Of a DNA stretch of 64,000 nt, positions 7,949-16,554 are shown piece by piece. The translations under genes and the position numbers were made by a program. Each line of letters starts with the position of its first letter. Positions within the stretch are counted from its first letter, which is position 1. The DNA is from Duganella sp. Root1480D1. Lineage in GTDB: Bacteria > Pseudomonadota > Gammaproteobacteria > Burkholderiales > Burkholderiaceae_D. Location: the NCBI RefSeq assembly GCF_001427305.1, contig NZ_LMFZ01000049.1:62001-126000 (forward strand), written 5' to 3'. The notes beneath the pieces are model-generated. The model was not told where the DNA came from. It did no database searches and saw only the letters and a list, made by a program, of their open reading frames with translations.

Positions 7949-8156
7949 TCCCGCCTTCTCGCCTTTCTTCCCTTTCACAGTTCAACTCCCAATGCCGTCA
8001 TTGAGGCGCTTTGGAAGTACGACTCATTCAGCATTCCGTAATGCAGGTCGATTGTCCAGACTTGAGCCGTCTGCAGTATTGAGCGGCGTCACGACTTGTT
8101 GGGGCGAGCTCCACGAAACTGAAGTAGTATTGTCGCCAACTAAAACGGAGGCGGAG

Positions 8157-8708
8157 ATGGCTGAGCACAAGTGGCACGAAGAGTTTGCGGCACTGAAGAA
8201 GATCGTTCTCTCCGCGCATTTGACCGAGGAGACGAAATGGGGCTGCGCGTGCTTTACCTATAATGACCAGAACGTGGTCCTGATCCATGGTTTCAAGGAA
8301 TACTGCGCGCTCTTGTTCTTCAAGGGTTCCATCATGCACGACCCGGAAAACATCCTGGTGCAGCAGACCGCCAACGTGCAAGCCGGGCGTCAGTTGCGCT
8401 TCACAGGTCTCGCAGAAATCAAGAAGCAGGCGAAGGTCATCAAAGACTATGTCGAAGAAGCGATCCGCGTCGAAAAGTCCGGCGCTAAGGTTGAATTCAA
8501 GGATACCAACGACTTCCCGATGGCTGACGAGTTCCTGCAAAAGCTCGACGAGCATCCCGCCCTGGCGGAAGCCTTCTATGCCCTGACCCCGGGCCGCCAG
8601 CGTGGCTACCTGCTGCACTTTTCCTCCGCCAAGCAGTCCAAGACCCGCGAGTCGCGCGTCGAGAAATGCATGCCGCAGATCCTGGCCGGCAAGGGTCTCG
8701 ACGACTAA
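8157..8708 (+). CDS. YdeI/OmpD-associated, DUF1801-containing protein
   Basis: The 183-residue protein begins MAEHKWHEEFAALKKIVLSA. An N-terminal DUF1801-like (YdhG-type) fold covers about residues 5-120, with KWGCACFTYNDQNVVLIHGFK and YCALLFFKGSIMHDP. A C-terminal YdeI-type helical segment (LAEAFYALTPGRQRGYLLHF, then SSAKQSKTRESRVEKCMPQI) follows; this part is found in the bacteriocin-protection YdeI/OmpD-associated family. The molecular activity is unknown. GGAGGCGGAG just before the ATG is a good ribosome site and supports this start; the frame stays open 165 bases further up without one. It converges on the CHAD gene with a 4-base overlap. Confidence 0.8.
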   Translation: MAEHKWHEEFAALKKIVLSAHLTEETKWGCACFTYNDQNVVLIHGFKEYCALLFFKGSIMHDPENILVQQTANVQAGRQLRFTGLAEIKKQAKVIKDYVEEAIRVEKSGAKVEFKDTNDFPMADEFLQKLDEHPALAEAFYALTPGRQRGYLLHFSSAKQSKTRESRVEKCMPQILAGKGLDD

Positions 8709-9562
8709 AGCTTGTGGCGGGCGAAGCGAAAGGCCTTGGGCAGCTCCTGGTCCAGGCGCTCGGCCAGTAAGCCTTCCATGAACGACAGCTCGGCCGCGTG
8801 GGCAGGCAAGTGATCCTGCAGGGTGCGCAGCAAATCGCGTGCAATGCGACTGTCATTCAGCTTGCCCAGCTTTTCCTGCGCCTCGGACAATAGCTGCAAG
8901 CGCCTGCCCACGCCAAAGAACTCGCGCATGTAGCGCTCTTTTTTCACTGCGATGCGCAGCCGGTGCAAGCCGCCCGGTTGCGCGGCATCGAGTTGGCGGA
9001 CCCGCTTCGCAACCCGTTCGCGCGCCTGGCGTACCAAGGACCGCGACACTTTGCGCGCATCCTTATCCCAAGGCTGTATGCGTGCCGGATCGCGCCACAG
9101 CCGTTCGCCGCTCCACAGCGCCAACTCATCCAGCAACGCCTTGCAGCGCGGGCCTTGCAGCAAATGCTGGATGTGGATGTGCTGCTTCGCCGCCAGCTCG
9201 CGTGCCATCGCTTCAACTGGTTGCGAGGAGCCGCCCAGGCCGGGCAATGTCGAACCAAGGAAGACATCCCAGTTGCGTGCCCGGCCCAGCTCCACGCCGA
9301 ACCAGCGCAACTTGCCGGCTGTGCCTTCGGGCATGGGATCCCATGCCCGCGCCGCCGACAGCAGTGCGCGCAAGCGGCGCACGCTCACGCGCATCTGGTG
9401 CAGGCTCTCGATATCTCCTGCCAGCACGCCAGGCAGATTGCCGCGGAACTGCGCCAGGCAATTCTGTGCGACGGCCTCAAATGCCTCCCCAAACCGTGCA
9501 GCGCGCCGGATGTCGACCGGCGCCGCAGCCACCGAGTGGGCAAACAGGGTTGGAGTGCTCAT
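8705..9562 (-). CDS. CHAD domain-containing protein
   Basis: The 285-residue product is a stand-alone CHAD domain protein. CHAD domains are helical bundles with conserved His, Lys and Arg that bind inorganic polyphosphate; some are fused to CYTH phosphatases, but no CYTH part is present here. Supporting features are the family motif SLHQMRVSVRRLRALLSAAR near residue 55 and a second repeat (GLHRLRIAVKKERYMREFF) in the C-terminal half. These basic repeats would form the polyphosphate groove. It is divergent from ung with 41 bases between them. Confidence 0.9.
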   Translation of the reverse strand: MSTPTLFAHSVAAAPVDIRRAARFGEAFEAVAQNCLAQFRGNLPGVLAGDIESLHQMRVSVRRLRALLSAARAWDPMPEGTAGKLRWFGVELGRARNWDVFLGSTLPGLGGSSQPVEAMARELAAKQHIHIQHLLQGPRCKALLDELALWSGERLWRDPARIQPWDKDARKVSRSLVRQARERVAKRVRQLDAAQPGGLHRLRIAVKKERYMREFFGVGRRLQLLSEAQEKLGKLNDSRIARDLLRTLQDHLPAHAAELSFMEGLLAERLDQELPKAFRFARHKL

Positions 9563-9603
9563 TGGGCCAGTATAGGCCTCTCACAGGATGATAAGATTTC
9601 CAT

Positions 9604-10266
9604 ATGACAGTCCGAATCGAACCAAGCTGGAAAGCCCAACTGGAACACGAATTCGCGCAACCTTACTGGGAAGCGCTCACCGGCTTCGTCCGCGCCGAAT
9701 ACGCCGAACGCCAGTGTTTTCCTGCCGGCCGCAATATCTTCCGCGCTTTCGACCTGACGCCGTTCGACGATGTGAAAGTCGTAATCCTGGGCCAGGACCC
9801 GTACCACACGCCCGGCGCCGCGATGGGCTTCTGCTTCTCTGTTCCCGACGGCAATCGCCCGCAACCGAGCTTGCAGAACATCTTCCAGGAGCTGCAATCC
9901 GACCTTGGCATTGCGCGCCAGCGCACCGACCTGTCCGACTGGGCCGGCCAGGGCGTGTTCCTGTTGAACAGCGTGTTGACCGTGCGCGCCCGGGAAGCCG
10001 GCTCGCATGCCGGCAAGGGCTGGGAAAACTTCACCGACAGCGCCATCAAGCGCCTGTCGGCCGGCCGCGAGGGCCTGGTCTTTATCCTGTGGGGCAGCTA
10101 CGCCATCGCCAAGCGCGCGCTGATCGACCCGCGCAAGCATATGGTCATCACCTCGCCGCACCCGTCGCCATTCTCGGCGCACAAAGGCTTCTTCGGCAGC
10201 CGCCCGTTCTCGCGCGCCAATGCCTTCCTGGCGCAGCAGGGCAAGGCGCCGATTAATTGGGCTTGA
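9604..10266 (+). CDS. ung: Uracil-DNA glycosylase
   Basis: Ung removes uracil from DNA arising by cytosine deamination or dUTP incorporation. The 220-residue length is typical of family 1. The catalytic water-activating motif GQDPYH is present (VVILGQDPYHTPGAAMGF), with the uracil-stacking CFSV, the NSVLTV segment and the DNA-intercalating HPSPFSAHKGFFGS loop. The ATG at 9604 leaves 41 bases to the divergent CHAD gene. The last 14 bases overlap the 3' end of the frameshifted hydrolase on the opposite strand. Confidence 0.96.
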   Translation: MTVRIEPSWKAQLEHEFAQPYWEALTGFVRAEYAERQCFPAGRNIFRAFDLTPFDDVKVVILGQDPYHTPGAAMGFCFSVPDGNRPQPSLQNIFQELQSDLGIARQRTDLSDWAGQGVFLLNSVLTVRAREAGSHAGKGWENFTDSAIKRLSAGREGLVFILWGSYAIAKRALIDPRKHMVITSPHPSPFSAHKGFFGSRPFSRANAFLAQQGKAPINWA

Positions 10267-10980
10267 GCGCGTCGAGCAAGGCCTGCGCGACGATGGCCTG
10301 CTGCGCTCCACGGCTCACGCTTGGATCGCCATCCAGCAACTGGTGCCCGTAGTGGCCAAACTGCGAATGGTTTCCACCCTTGATTTCTACCCAGCGAGTG
10401 TGTGGCGGCAGCAGAGGCCTATTGCGCATCACGTCGCCCAGGCGCGCCACGCCATCGTGGGTAGCGAACACCTTGGTAACGGGAATGCGCAGGCCGGAGA
10501 GATCCTGCTGCTTGGGATGGGTCGTGCCCACCAATACCAGCGCGCCGCCGGCAAATTGGGCGCATCATGCACCAGCCTTGCCGCCAGGGCGCCACCGAGC
10601 GAGTGACCTGCTACGACCCAGCGCCGAATGTCACCGTGGGCCGCCATGGCGCGGCGCACGCGCTGCAGTGCTTCGTCCTTATTGCTGTCGAGTGGCGCAA
10701 AGCGCAGCGGCAGCTTGATGATGACGACTGGGAAGCCGGCATCTGCCACCGGGTGCAACATCGGCACATAAGCTTCCGCCGCGACGCCGGAGCCGCAGAT
10801 AAACACCAGCCCTGAATGCACGCCCTGCGCGTGGGCCGGGAGGAACAGGTTTTCGTCAGCGTCGACGCTGCCAGCCAGCAGCGCCGGGCCGACGCCTCGT
10901 GTCCGATAAGAGTTGGCCAGCCAGCCCGTTGAAACCAGGGCCCAGGCCAGGAACAGCCAACGGACTGTCCTGCGCTTCAA
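10253..10980 (-). pseudogene. Alpha/beta hydrolase, interrupted by a frameshift
   Basis: Two minus-strand frames together make one alpha/beta hydrolase. The upstream part (10980 down to about 10545) has an N-terminal membrane segment (VRWLFLAWALVSTGWLA), the strand GLVFICGSG and the nucleophile elbow GHSLGG. The downstream part (to 10253) carries the acid-loop Asp region (VFATHDGVARLG) and the catalytic His (GGNHSQFGHYG). They join if two bases are removed (or one added) in a GCGCGC stretch near 10541-10552, giving NLPAA then LVLVGTTHP. The catalytic triad is therefore split across the frames, so the gene is either inactivated or carries a sequencing error at a GC repeat. Everything else is intact, which suggests a recent event or an error. 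Confidence 0.75.
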
Positions 10981-11234
10981 TGCGTGGTGCGCTTGCCGTA
11001 GCAGAGGGTGTAGAGCTGGGTGCGCAGGTCGCTGAATTCTTCATCGAGCTGAAGATCGCTGATGGAGCCGGCGCCGCCGAAATAATGCAGGATCTCGCCC
11101 TTGGCAGCCGAGCAATCGAAGGCGCTCAAGGTGCGTGCGCGGTGCAGCAGGCGAGCCCAATCATCCTGGTGGCCTTGCGCCAGCTTCACTTCCATGCGCT
11201 GCACGATGGCAGACAGTTGCTCTCGTTCATTCAT
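10977..11234 (-). CDS. Small hypothetical protein, possibly DUF6966-like
   Basis: This 85-residue soluble protein has an N-terminal helical half (LSAIVQRMEVKLAQGHQDDW) and the motif HYFGGAGSISDLQLDEE followed by a helix. The W-ARLL spacing and GGxGSxxDL pattern are reminiscent of DUF6966, a small family of unknown function, but I cannot confirm membership. Its stop overlaps the hydrolase start by 4 bases (ATGA type), so it is translationally coupled to the hydrolase and probably served the same process. Confidence 0.6.
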   Translation of the reverse strand: MNEREQLSAIVQRMEVKLAQGHQDDWARLLHRARTLSAFDCSAAKGEILHYFGGAGSISDLQLDEEFSDLRTQLYTLCYGKRTTH

Positions 11235-11386
11235 AGGTCATTCTCCGTAAGTTAATCGGTTGAATCCACCTTTTGAGCTTCTGGTCTTGCCTGCAGACCG
11301 GGCCCTTGTGGGGCAGGTCGCGCATGCGTAAGCATACCCTGTTTCGCGCTGTTATGATTCTTCATCTGTAAACGGAGACTAGCCAG

Positions 11387-11803
11387 ATGAAATTCGACCT
11401 CGAAAAACTCAACCAGCTCACCTACAACAACCTGACTGGCCACCTCGGCGTGCGCGTTACCGGTGCCTCCGAAGGCGAATTGCAGGCCGAAATCGACATC
11501 GTCCAGCATCACCTGGCCCCGAATGGCTACCTGCACGCCGGCACGGTCGTCACCCTGGCCGATACTGCCTGCGGCTTCGGCTGCATCGCCAACCTGCCGG
11601 AAGGCGCCCAGAATTTCACCACGATTGAGTTGAAGTCGAACCACCTCGGCACCGCGCGTGAAGGCACGATCGCCGTCTCCGCCCGCATGGTGCATGGCGG
11701 CCGTACTACGCAAGTGTGGGACGCAACCGTCACCAACAAGGCGACCGGCAAAGCCATCGCCCTGTTCCGCTGCACGCAGATGATCCTCTATCCAAAGGGC
11801 TGA
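11387..11803 (+). CDS. PaaI-family hotdog thioesterase
   Basis: The 138-residue protein is a hotdog-fold thioesterase of the PaaI/YdiI type, which hydrolyse acyl-CoA or aryl-CoA thioesters. The motif HHLAPNGYLHAGTVVTLADTA includes the NG-HAG helix cap that binds the thioester, followed by the ADTA turn where the acidic active residue lies. The second half (TTIELKSNHLGTAREG, then RTTQVWDATVTNK) forms the sheet edge. GGAGACT before the ATG is a good ribosome site. The globin-DUF3034 fusion gene starts 2 bases after its stop, so the two are cotranscribed, although no functional link is known. The substrate is not predictable. Confidence 0.88.
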   Translation: MKFDLEKLNQLTYNNLTGHLGVRVTGASEGELQAEIDIVQHHLAPNGYLHAGTVVTLADTACGFGCIANLPEGAQNFTTIELKSNHLGTAREGTIAVSARMVHGGRTTQVWDATVTNKATGKAIALFRCTQMILYPKG

Positions 11804-11804
11804 T

Positions 11805-13067
11805 ATGCGAAAACTCCTTGGTGCTGGCTTGCTGGTGGCCGCCTCGGCGGCGCTAGCGCAGGACGGCAGCCTCTATCGCGGGCTTGGCGGAGATGCGGGG
11901 ATCAAACGTATCGTCGACACAATGTTCGACATCGTGCTGGCCGATGAACGCATCAAGGAGACTTTCGACGGCTTCGACATCCCGCAAACCAAGGCGCGGC
12001 TGGCCGAGCAGTTCTGCGAATTGTCCGGCGGCCCGTGCAAATTCACGGGTCAGGGCAAGAACCGTGATATGAAGACAGCGCATGAAGATTTGAAGCTCAA
12101 CAACAAGCATTTCAACGCGCTGACGGAAGACCTGCAAATTGCGATGGAACGCAACAACATTCCAACCAGCGTGTCGAACCGCCTGGTCGCCAAGCTGGCT
12201 CCCATGCAGCGCGATATCGTGACCGCCGGCGGCGGTGCGCCGGAAGCGAAACCGGATCACGGAAAATTCATCGCAACCGGCGGCGTCAGCTCGGTGGAAG
12301 GCAGCGCCGGCGGCGGCATCGTGCCATGGGCGCTGATTACCGGCTACGGCACACGCGATAGCTGGGGCGCCAGCGCTTTCGCCACACACGTTTCCACCCA
12401 GGACTACAAGCTGCTCAGTTATGGCGCAGCCGTCGGCATTGGCGACCGCGTCGAAGTCTCGCTCGCCCGCCAGGATTTCGAAGGCAACCTGGCCCCGCTT
12501 GACCAACTGCGCATCAAGCAGGACATCGTCGGCGTCAAGCTGCGACTGGCCGGAGATGCGGTCTACGAACAGGATAGCTGGAAGCCGCAGATCGCGATCG
12601 GCGTGCAGTACAAGAAGAACAAGGGTATCGGCGGATTGGGCGCACTCGGCGTTACCAGCGTCAAGCAGCTCGGCGCAAGATCCGAGCGCGGCACCGACTT
12701 CTACATCACAGCGACCAAGATTCTGTTCGAACAAAGCCTGCTGGTGAACGCCACCCTGCGCAGCACGCGCGCCAACCAGATGGGAATACTGGGGTTTGGC
12801 GGCGACAAGGAAAGCAGCCGCAAGCTCTTGCCCGAGCTGTCGTTCGGCTACCTGCTGACGCGCAAGCTGGCGCTTGGCGCGGAATACCGCCGCAAACCGC
12901 ACAATCTCAGCGTGGATAACGAGAAAGCCTACAAGGACATCTTCCTTGCATGGCTGCCGAACCGCCAGGTCTCGCTGACGGCAGCGTATGCCGACTTGGG
13001 AACGATTACGGTCTTCAACCCGAAGACCCAGCGCGGCGCTTACGTGTCCGCGCAAGTGGCTTTCTGA
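11805..13067 (+). CDS. Exported truncated hemoglobin fused to DUF3034 barrel-like domain
   Basis: The 420-residue protein has three parts. Residues 1-18 are a signal peptide (MRKLLGAGLLVAASAALA). Residues about 20-140 are a group 1 truncated hemoglobin: YRGLGGDAGIKRIVDTMF, then GGPCKFTGQGKNRDMKTAH, where His93 aligns with the proximal heme ligand, then LAPMQRDIV. The usual distal B10 tyrosine aligns with Phe41, and two Cys (71 and 78) lie near the heme pocket. Residues about 155-420 match DUF3034: ATGGVSSVEGSAGGGIVPWA, DRVEVSLARQDF, alternating strands and a terminal aromatic (QVAF), as in outer-membrane barrels. The role may be periplasmic NO or O2 chemistry at the outer membrane; this is inferred. 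The gene is coupled to the thioesterase upstream. Confidence 0.8.
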   Translation: MRKLLGAGLLVAASAALAQDGSLYRGLGGDAGIKRIVDTMFDIVLADERIKETFDGFDIPQTKARLAEQFCELSGGPCKFTGQGKNRDMKTAHEDLKLNNKHFNALTEDLQIAMERNNIPTSVSNRLVAKLAPMQRDIVTAGGGAPEAKPDHGKFIATGGVSSVEGSAGGGIVPWALITGYGTRDSWGASAFATHVSTQDYKLLSYGAAVGIGDRVEVSLARQDFEGNLAPLDQLRIKQDIVGVKLRLAGDAVYEQDSWKPQIAIGVQYKKNKGIGGLGALGVTSVKQLGARSERGTDFYITATKILFEQSLLVNATLRSTRANQMGILGFGGDKESSRKLLPELSFGYLLTRKLALGAEYRRKPHNLSVDNEKAYKDIFLAWLPNRQVSLTAAYADLGTITVFNPKTQRGAYVSAQVAF

Positions 13068-13071
13068 GCGA

Positions 13072-13584
13072 TCAGCCTTTCAGCGCTTTTTCGAGCAGCG
13101 CGTGGAGGGCTGGGAATTCCGGCTTGCCCACGTAGCGCTTGATGATGTTGCCGTCCTTGTCGATGACGAAGGTGGTCGGGGTCATGGAGACGTCGCCATA
13201 GGCTTTGGCCGCATCGCCGCTCACGTCAAGCGCCACTTTGAAAGGCAACTGGCGGGTTTCGGTGAAGTTGACCACGTAGTTGGGCGCATCGTATTTCATC
13301 GCCACGGCGACGAATTCCAGGCCCTGACCCTTGTACTTATTGTACGTTTCGACCATTTCCGGCATCTCGGCCACGCAGGTGGTGCACGAGGTGGCCCAGA
13401 AATTGACCATCACCACCTTGCCTTTCAGGCTATCCGGTGTGATTTTTTCCCCTTTGATGCCGAGGAAGGTGACCGCAGGCGCGGACTGATGCTTGTTCAG
13501 CGACTGGTAAGTCGTGAAGCCGATGCCGGCGATGACGGCAAGCGCAATCGCCGGTTTAATCCACGCCCTGGAGCCTGTACCCAT
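13072..13584 (-). CDS. TlpA-family thiol-disulfide reductase
   Basis: The 170-residue protein has one N-terminal membrane segment (IALAVIAGIGFTTYQSL) and a periplasmic thioredoxin fold. The redox motif is in VNFWATSCTTCVAEMPEM, a CTTC centre, and the cis-Pro loop is in MTPTTFVIDKDGNI. TlpA-type proteins reduce periplasmic disulfides, often for cytochrome c or oxidase maturation. It lies 9 bases after dolP on the same strand and so is probably at the end of that transcript. It converges with the globin-DUF3034 gene 4 bases away. Confidence 0.9.
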   Translation of the reverse strand: MGTGSRAWIKPAIALAVIAGIGFTTYQSLNKHQSAPAVTFLGIKGEKITPDSLKGKVVMVNFWATSCTTCVAEMPEMVETYNKYKGQGLEFVAVAMKYDAPNYVVNFTETRQLPFKVALDVSGDAAKAYGDVSMTPTTFVIDKDGNIIKRYVGKPEFPALHALLEKALKG

Positions 13585-13593
13585 GATACTTCT

Positions 13594-14223
13594 TTAGCCC
13601 TGCGAAGCCTGCTGCGACGGCTGGTATTGCTTCACGTCGTCATCGGTGATGTATTCGAATACCTTAACGACCTTGGACACACCGGACACGCCGCGCGCGA
13701 TATCGGCCGCCTGCGCGCCTTCACGCTGGGTCACGCGGCCCATCAGGAACACGGCACCCTTTTCGGTCACGACCTTGAAGGAGTTGGCCGAAATATCCTT
13801 GGCGTCGGCCAGGCTCAGTTTGACCTTGGAGGTGATCAGCGCATCGTTGGAACGCGAGGTGTAGCTGGAGGAGAAGCCCACTTCCAGCTCATTGGTCACG
13901 TTCAGCACGCCGTCGATGGCGCGCACTTCACGTTCCACCTTGGCCTTGGTTTCGTCGTCTGGCACTTCACCGGTCAGCAGCACGCGGCGGTTAAAGCTGT
14001 TCACGTTGACGTGGGAGCTCTTGCCGGCGATGTTAGGAATCTTGACCTCGGCCTTCACAACGATCGACTTGTCCTCGGTTTGAGCGCCAAGGGTGCGGCG
14101 ATCCGACGCTGCCAGGGTGCCTGCAACCGCGCCGCCGACCAGGATCGGCGCGCAAGCGGACAGGGTGGTGCTCGCCAGGACCGCGGCCATCACGGCCAGC
14201 GAAAGTGGACGGGCTTTATTCAT
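13594..14223 (-). CDS. dolP: BON-domain outer-membrane lipoprotein DolP
   Basis: DolP (formerly YraP) is an outer-membrane lipoprotein with two BON domains that binds anionic lipids and supports outer-membrane integrity and the BAM machinery. The 209-residue sequence starts with a signal peptide ending in lipobox LSAC. The first BON domain spans about residues 45-115 (VNSFNRRVLLTGEVPDDETK) and the second 125-195 (FKVVTEKGAVFLMGRVTQRE). The gene order dolP-diaA-yraN-lpoA-rsmI is the same as in E. coli, which supports the name. The start overlaps the end of diaA by 8 bases. Confidence 0.9.
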   Translation of the reverse strand: MNKARPLSLAVMAAVLASTTLSACAPILVGGAVAGTLAASDRRTLGAQTEDKSIVVKAEVKIPNIAGKSSHVNVNSFNRRVLLTGEVPDDETKAKVEREVRAIDGVLNVTNELEVGFSSSYTSRSNDALITSKVKLSLADAKDISANSFKVVTEKGAVFLMGRVTQREGAQAADIARGVSGVSKVVKVFEYITDDDVKQYQPSQQASQG

Positions 14224-14812
14224 TTACATCTCCTCCGAACAGGGCGACGTCGATGCCGTCGCAAATGCAATGGATGGTCACCAGGTGGACTTCCTGGATA
14301 CGGGCGGTACGGTCTGCCGGCACGCAGATATGCACGTCGGCGTCGGTCAGCATCTTGCCGATTGCGCCGCCGCCTTTGCCGGTCAGTGCCACTACGCGCA
14401 TCTCGCGTTCCAGCGCCGCTTCGATTGCAGCCATCACGTTGGCCGAATTGCCCGAAGTCGAAATCGCCAGCAGGATGTCGCCAGCCTGGCCGAACGCCTG
14501 CACCTGCTTGGAGAAAATCTCGCGGTAGCTGTAGTCGTTGGCCACAGCAGTCAGGATCGAGGTGTCGGTTGCCAGCGAAATGGCTGGCAGCGGGAAGCGT
14601 TCACGCTCAAAGCGGCCAACCAGCTCCGCTGCAAAGTGCTGGGCGTCAGCCGCCGAGCCGCCATTGCCGCAGGCCAGGATCTTGTTGCCGTTCGAGAGGG
14701 CAGAGAACATCAGGTCCACAGCCTGCGCGATAGGCTGCGCCAGGACGGTTGCGGACTGGATCTTGATTTCGGCACTTTCGTGAAAGTGCGAGAGGATGCG
14801 TTGATTGGTCAT
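14216..14812 (-). CDS. diaA: SIS-domain protein DiaA/GmhA type
   Basis: The 198-residue protein is a SIS-domain sugar-phosphate isomerase relative. Motifs are KILACGNGGSAADAQHFAAE (phosphate-binding Ser), RFERERFPLPAISLATDTS and LLAISTSGNSANVMAA. GmhA makes D-glycero-D-manno-heptose-7-phosphate for lipopolysaccharide; DiaA is its paralogue that binds DnaA and times replication initiation. The two are hard to tell apart by sequence. The position between dolP and yraN, as for E. coli diaA, favours DiaA, but a GmhA function is possible, particularly if no other gmhA exists in the genome. Confidence 0.85.
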   Translation of the reverse strand: MTNQRILSHFHESAEIKIQSATVLAQPIAQAVDLMFSALSNGNKILACGNGGSAADAQHFAAELVGRFERERFPLPAISLATDTSILTAVANDYSYREIFSKQVQAFGQAGDILLAISTSGNSANVMAAIEAALEREMRVVALTGKGGGAIGKMLTDADVHICVPADRTARIQEVHLVTIHCICDGIDVALFGGDVNE

Positions 14813-14870
14813 AGTGTGCGTAATTATAGTGCAGTGGCTTGGCGGGTCTCACAAGCGCTGTTAAAAATGC

Positions 14871-15227
14871 TTACATTTGATCAATGATAGCGTTGCGCAG
14901 CCAGTTTATGTGCTCGCCATCAATTGCCACCACGTCAATACGGCATGGTGGCATTTTGGCAAAGCGGAGCAGGTAAAACTGGGCGGCACGCACGATGCGG
15001 CGCTGCTTGGCGGGGGAAATACTGGCGGCGGCGCCGCCAAACCGGGGATTACTGCGCTCCCGGACCTCGACGAACACCAGGTGCTCGCCATCGCGCATGA
15101 CCAGGTCCAGCTCCCCCGTCTTGCACAGGAAATTGCGTTCGACCAGCTTGAGCCCCTGCTGCTGCAGGTAGGCCAGTGCGCGGTCTTCGCCGCCCCGGCC
15201 GATCTCCTGGAGTTCGGTGCGGGGCAT
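14871..15227 (-). CDS. yraN: YraN/UPF0102 endonuclease-like protein
   Basis: The 118-residue protein belongs to UPF0102, a family with a restriction-endonuclease-like fold. The motifs follow the expected order: GGEDRALAYLQQQGLKLVERNF, then GELDLVMRDGEHLVFVEVRER, where the D and the E-V-R positions resemble the metal-binding PD-(D/E)xK site. It may act on DNA junctions, but the activity is not firmly established. It sits between diaA and lpoA, the same order as in E. coli. The lpoA stop lies 9 bases before its start. Confidence 0.9.
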   Translation of the reverse strand: MPRTELQEIGRGGEDRALAYLQQQGLKLVERNFLCKTGELDLVMRDGEHLVFVEVRERSNPRFGGAAASISPAKQRRIVRAAQFYLLRFAKMPPCRIDVVAIDGEHINWLRNAIIDQM

Positions 15228-15236
15228 GCGATTTCC

Positions 15237-16544
15237 TTACTGGGCGACCGGTACCGGCACGCCGTTGCGGTATTCGGCCGGCACCTCGATCCGCTCGAAC
15301 CAGGACGGTCCGTTGCCGAAATCGATGGTCAATTGGCCGGTCACGCCATCGAGCTGGAAGCGGCGCTGCGGCTGGATGGCGATTTCGCGGGCAATGCGGA
15401 AGGCATCGATGCCAAGCGCATAAACCCTTTCCATATCGGCGCTGATGCGCGCTTCATCGCGGGGAATCGGCTGCGGGTAGGTCATCACCGCCGGATGGTC
15501 GCGCTGCACCAGCCATGGCAGGTCGAGCAGGCGTACACCGTCCAGCTCGGGGCCGGCGCGGTACATGCTGCGGCCGGGATTCAGGGAAGAAGTGCCATAC
15601 AGCGGAATATCGCCCAGCGGTGGCGCTGACAGCGCGATTTTGAGCTGGCGTACCTGGTCCGGGTCCAGCGCGGCGAACAGCACGCCGGCCGGCTCGTTTT
15701 GCAGGCGCGTGCGCAGGGCCACCAGTTCCGAATCCTGCAGGTAGCCGTTGAGCGGGTTCAGGTCAACGTTGCGAGGGTGCAGGCCCAGGCGCTGCAATTG
15801 CGTCGACATGGCGCCAGCAATGCGCTTCTGCCACGACGAGTTGCCCGAAATGACCAGCGCCCTGGCCGAAGGATTCTCACGCGCGCCCCAATCGGCCACC
15901 TGGCGTGCTTCGTCTTCGATCGACAGGCCGATCACCAGCAACTGCGGCGGGACCTGGGGATCGCCGCGCAGCTCGGGGTGGTTGAGCGCGATGGTCGGCT
16001 TTTCCACCAGCGGGCTGGCCGCAATGGCCGTGACGGCGGAACGGGCCAGCGGGCCGACCACCATATCGTTCTTTTCCTGCGCAGTGACGTAGGCCGACAG
16101 CACGTCCTGCGGCGAGTCGCCGGTTTCCACTACATTGACTTCAAAGCCATGGCTGTCGCGTTCCATTGCCGCCATGAAGCCGGCACGCAAGGCGTCTGCA
16201 GCGCGGCCCAGCGCCTCCGAACGCAGCGGCAGCAGCAGCGCGATGCGGTAAGCCCGCTTGCCGTCAGCATTTTCCGCAGGCTGAGGGATGACCTGCATGA
16301 TGCCTGGCGGGCGTGCCGCATCTTCCGGCGACGGCACTGAGAAGGTTTCGACCACGACTTCCGGTTCAGGCGGCGGCGCGGGAGGTTTCGGCCGCGGCGC
16401 CTTGGCAACAGCCGGCGGCGCACTTGTCACCGAAGTGATTGGCGCGCACAATCCCCCGGGCGCGTCGCACGGTGTGCTACAAGCGCTGGCCAACATGGCC
16501 GTGGCAACGCCGAGTATCAGTTTTTTGATATTTTTAAACAGCAT
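15237..16544 (-). CDS. lpoA: Penicillin-binding protein activator LpoA-type lipoprotein
   Basis: LpoA is an outer-membrane lipoprotein that spans the periplasm and activates PBP1A for peptidoglycan synthesis. The 435-residue product starts with a signal peptide and lipobox LASAC. A Pro/Ala-rich linker follows, then a long domain with a periplasmic-binding-protein-like fold (RIALLLPLRSEALGRAADAL, then ALVISGNSSWQKRIAGAM). It lacks the N-terminal TPR domain of E. coli LpoA, as usual in betaproteobacteria. Its start codon (16542-16544) overlaps an alternative rsmI ATG on the other strand, so both promoters must lie inside the opposing gene. It is the first gene of lpoA-yraN-diaA-dolP-tlpA. Confidence 0.85.
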   Translation of the reverse strand: MLFKNIKKLILGVATAMLASACSTPCDAPGGLCAPITSVTSAPPAVAKAPRPKPPAPPPEPEVVVETFSVPSPEDAARPPGIMQVIPQPAENADGKRAYRIALLLPLRSEALGRAADALRAGFMAAMERDSHGFEVNVVETGDSPQDVLSAYVTAQEKNDMVVGPLARSAVTAIAASPLVEKPTIALNHPELRGDPQVPPQLLVIGLSIEDEARQVADWGARENPSARALVISGNSSWQKRIAGAMSTQLQRLGLHPRNVDLNPLNGYLQDSELVALRTRLQNEPAGVLFAALDPDQVRQLKIALSAPPLGDIPLYGTSSLNPGRSMYRAGPELDGVRLLDLPWLVQRDHPAVMTYPQPIPRDEARISADMERVYALGIDAFRIAREIAIQPQRRFQLDGVTGQLTIDFGNGPSWFERIEVPAEYRNGVPVPVAQ

Positions 16545-16554
16545 GCTTCCCCCA

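Noticed and set aside
16288..16554. An N-terminal extension of RsmI by about 90 residues
   Set aside because: The extension runs antisense through the lpoA signal and linker region and lacks family similarity; the methylase begins at YVVATPIGN soon after the 16555 start.
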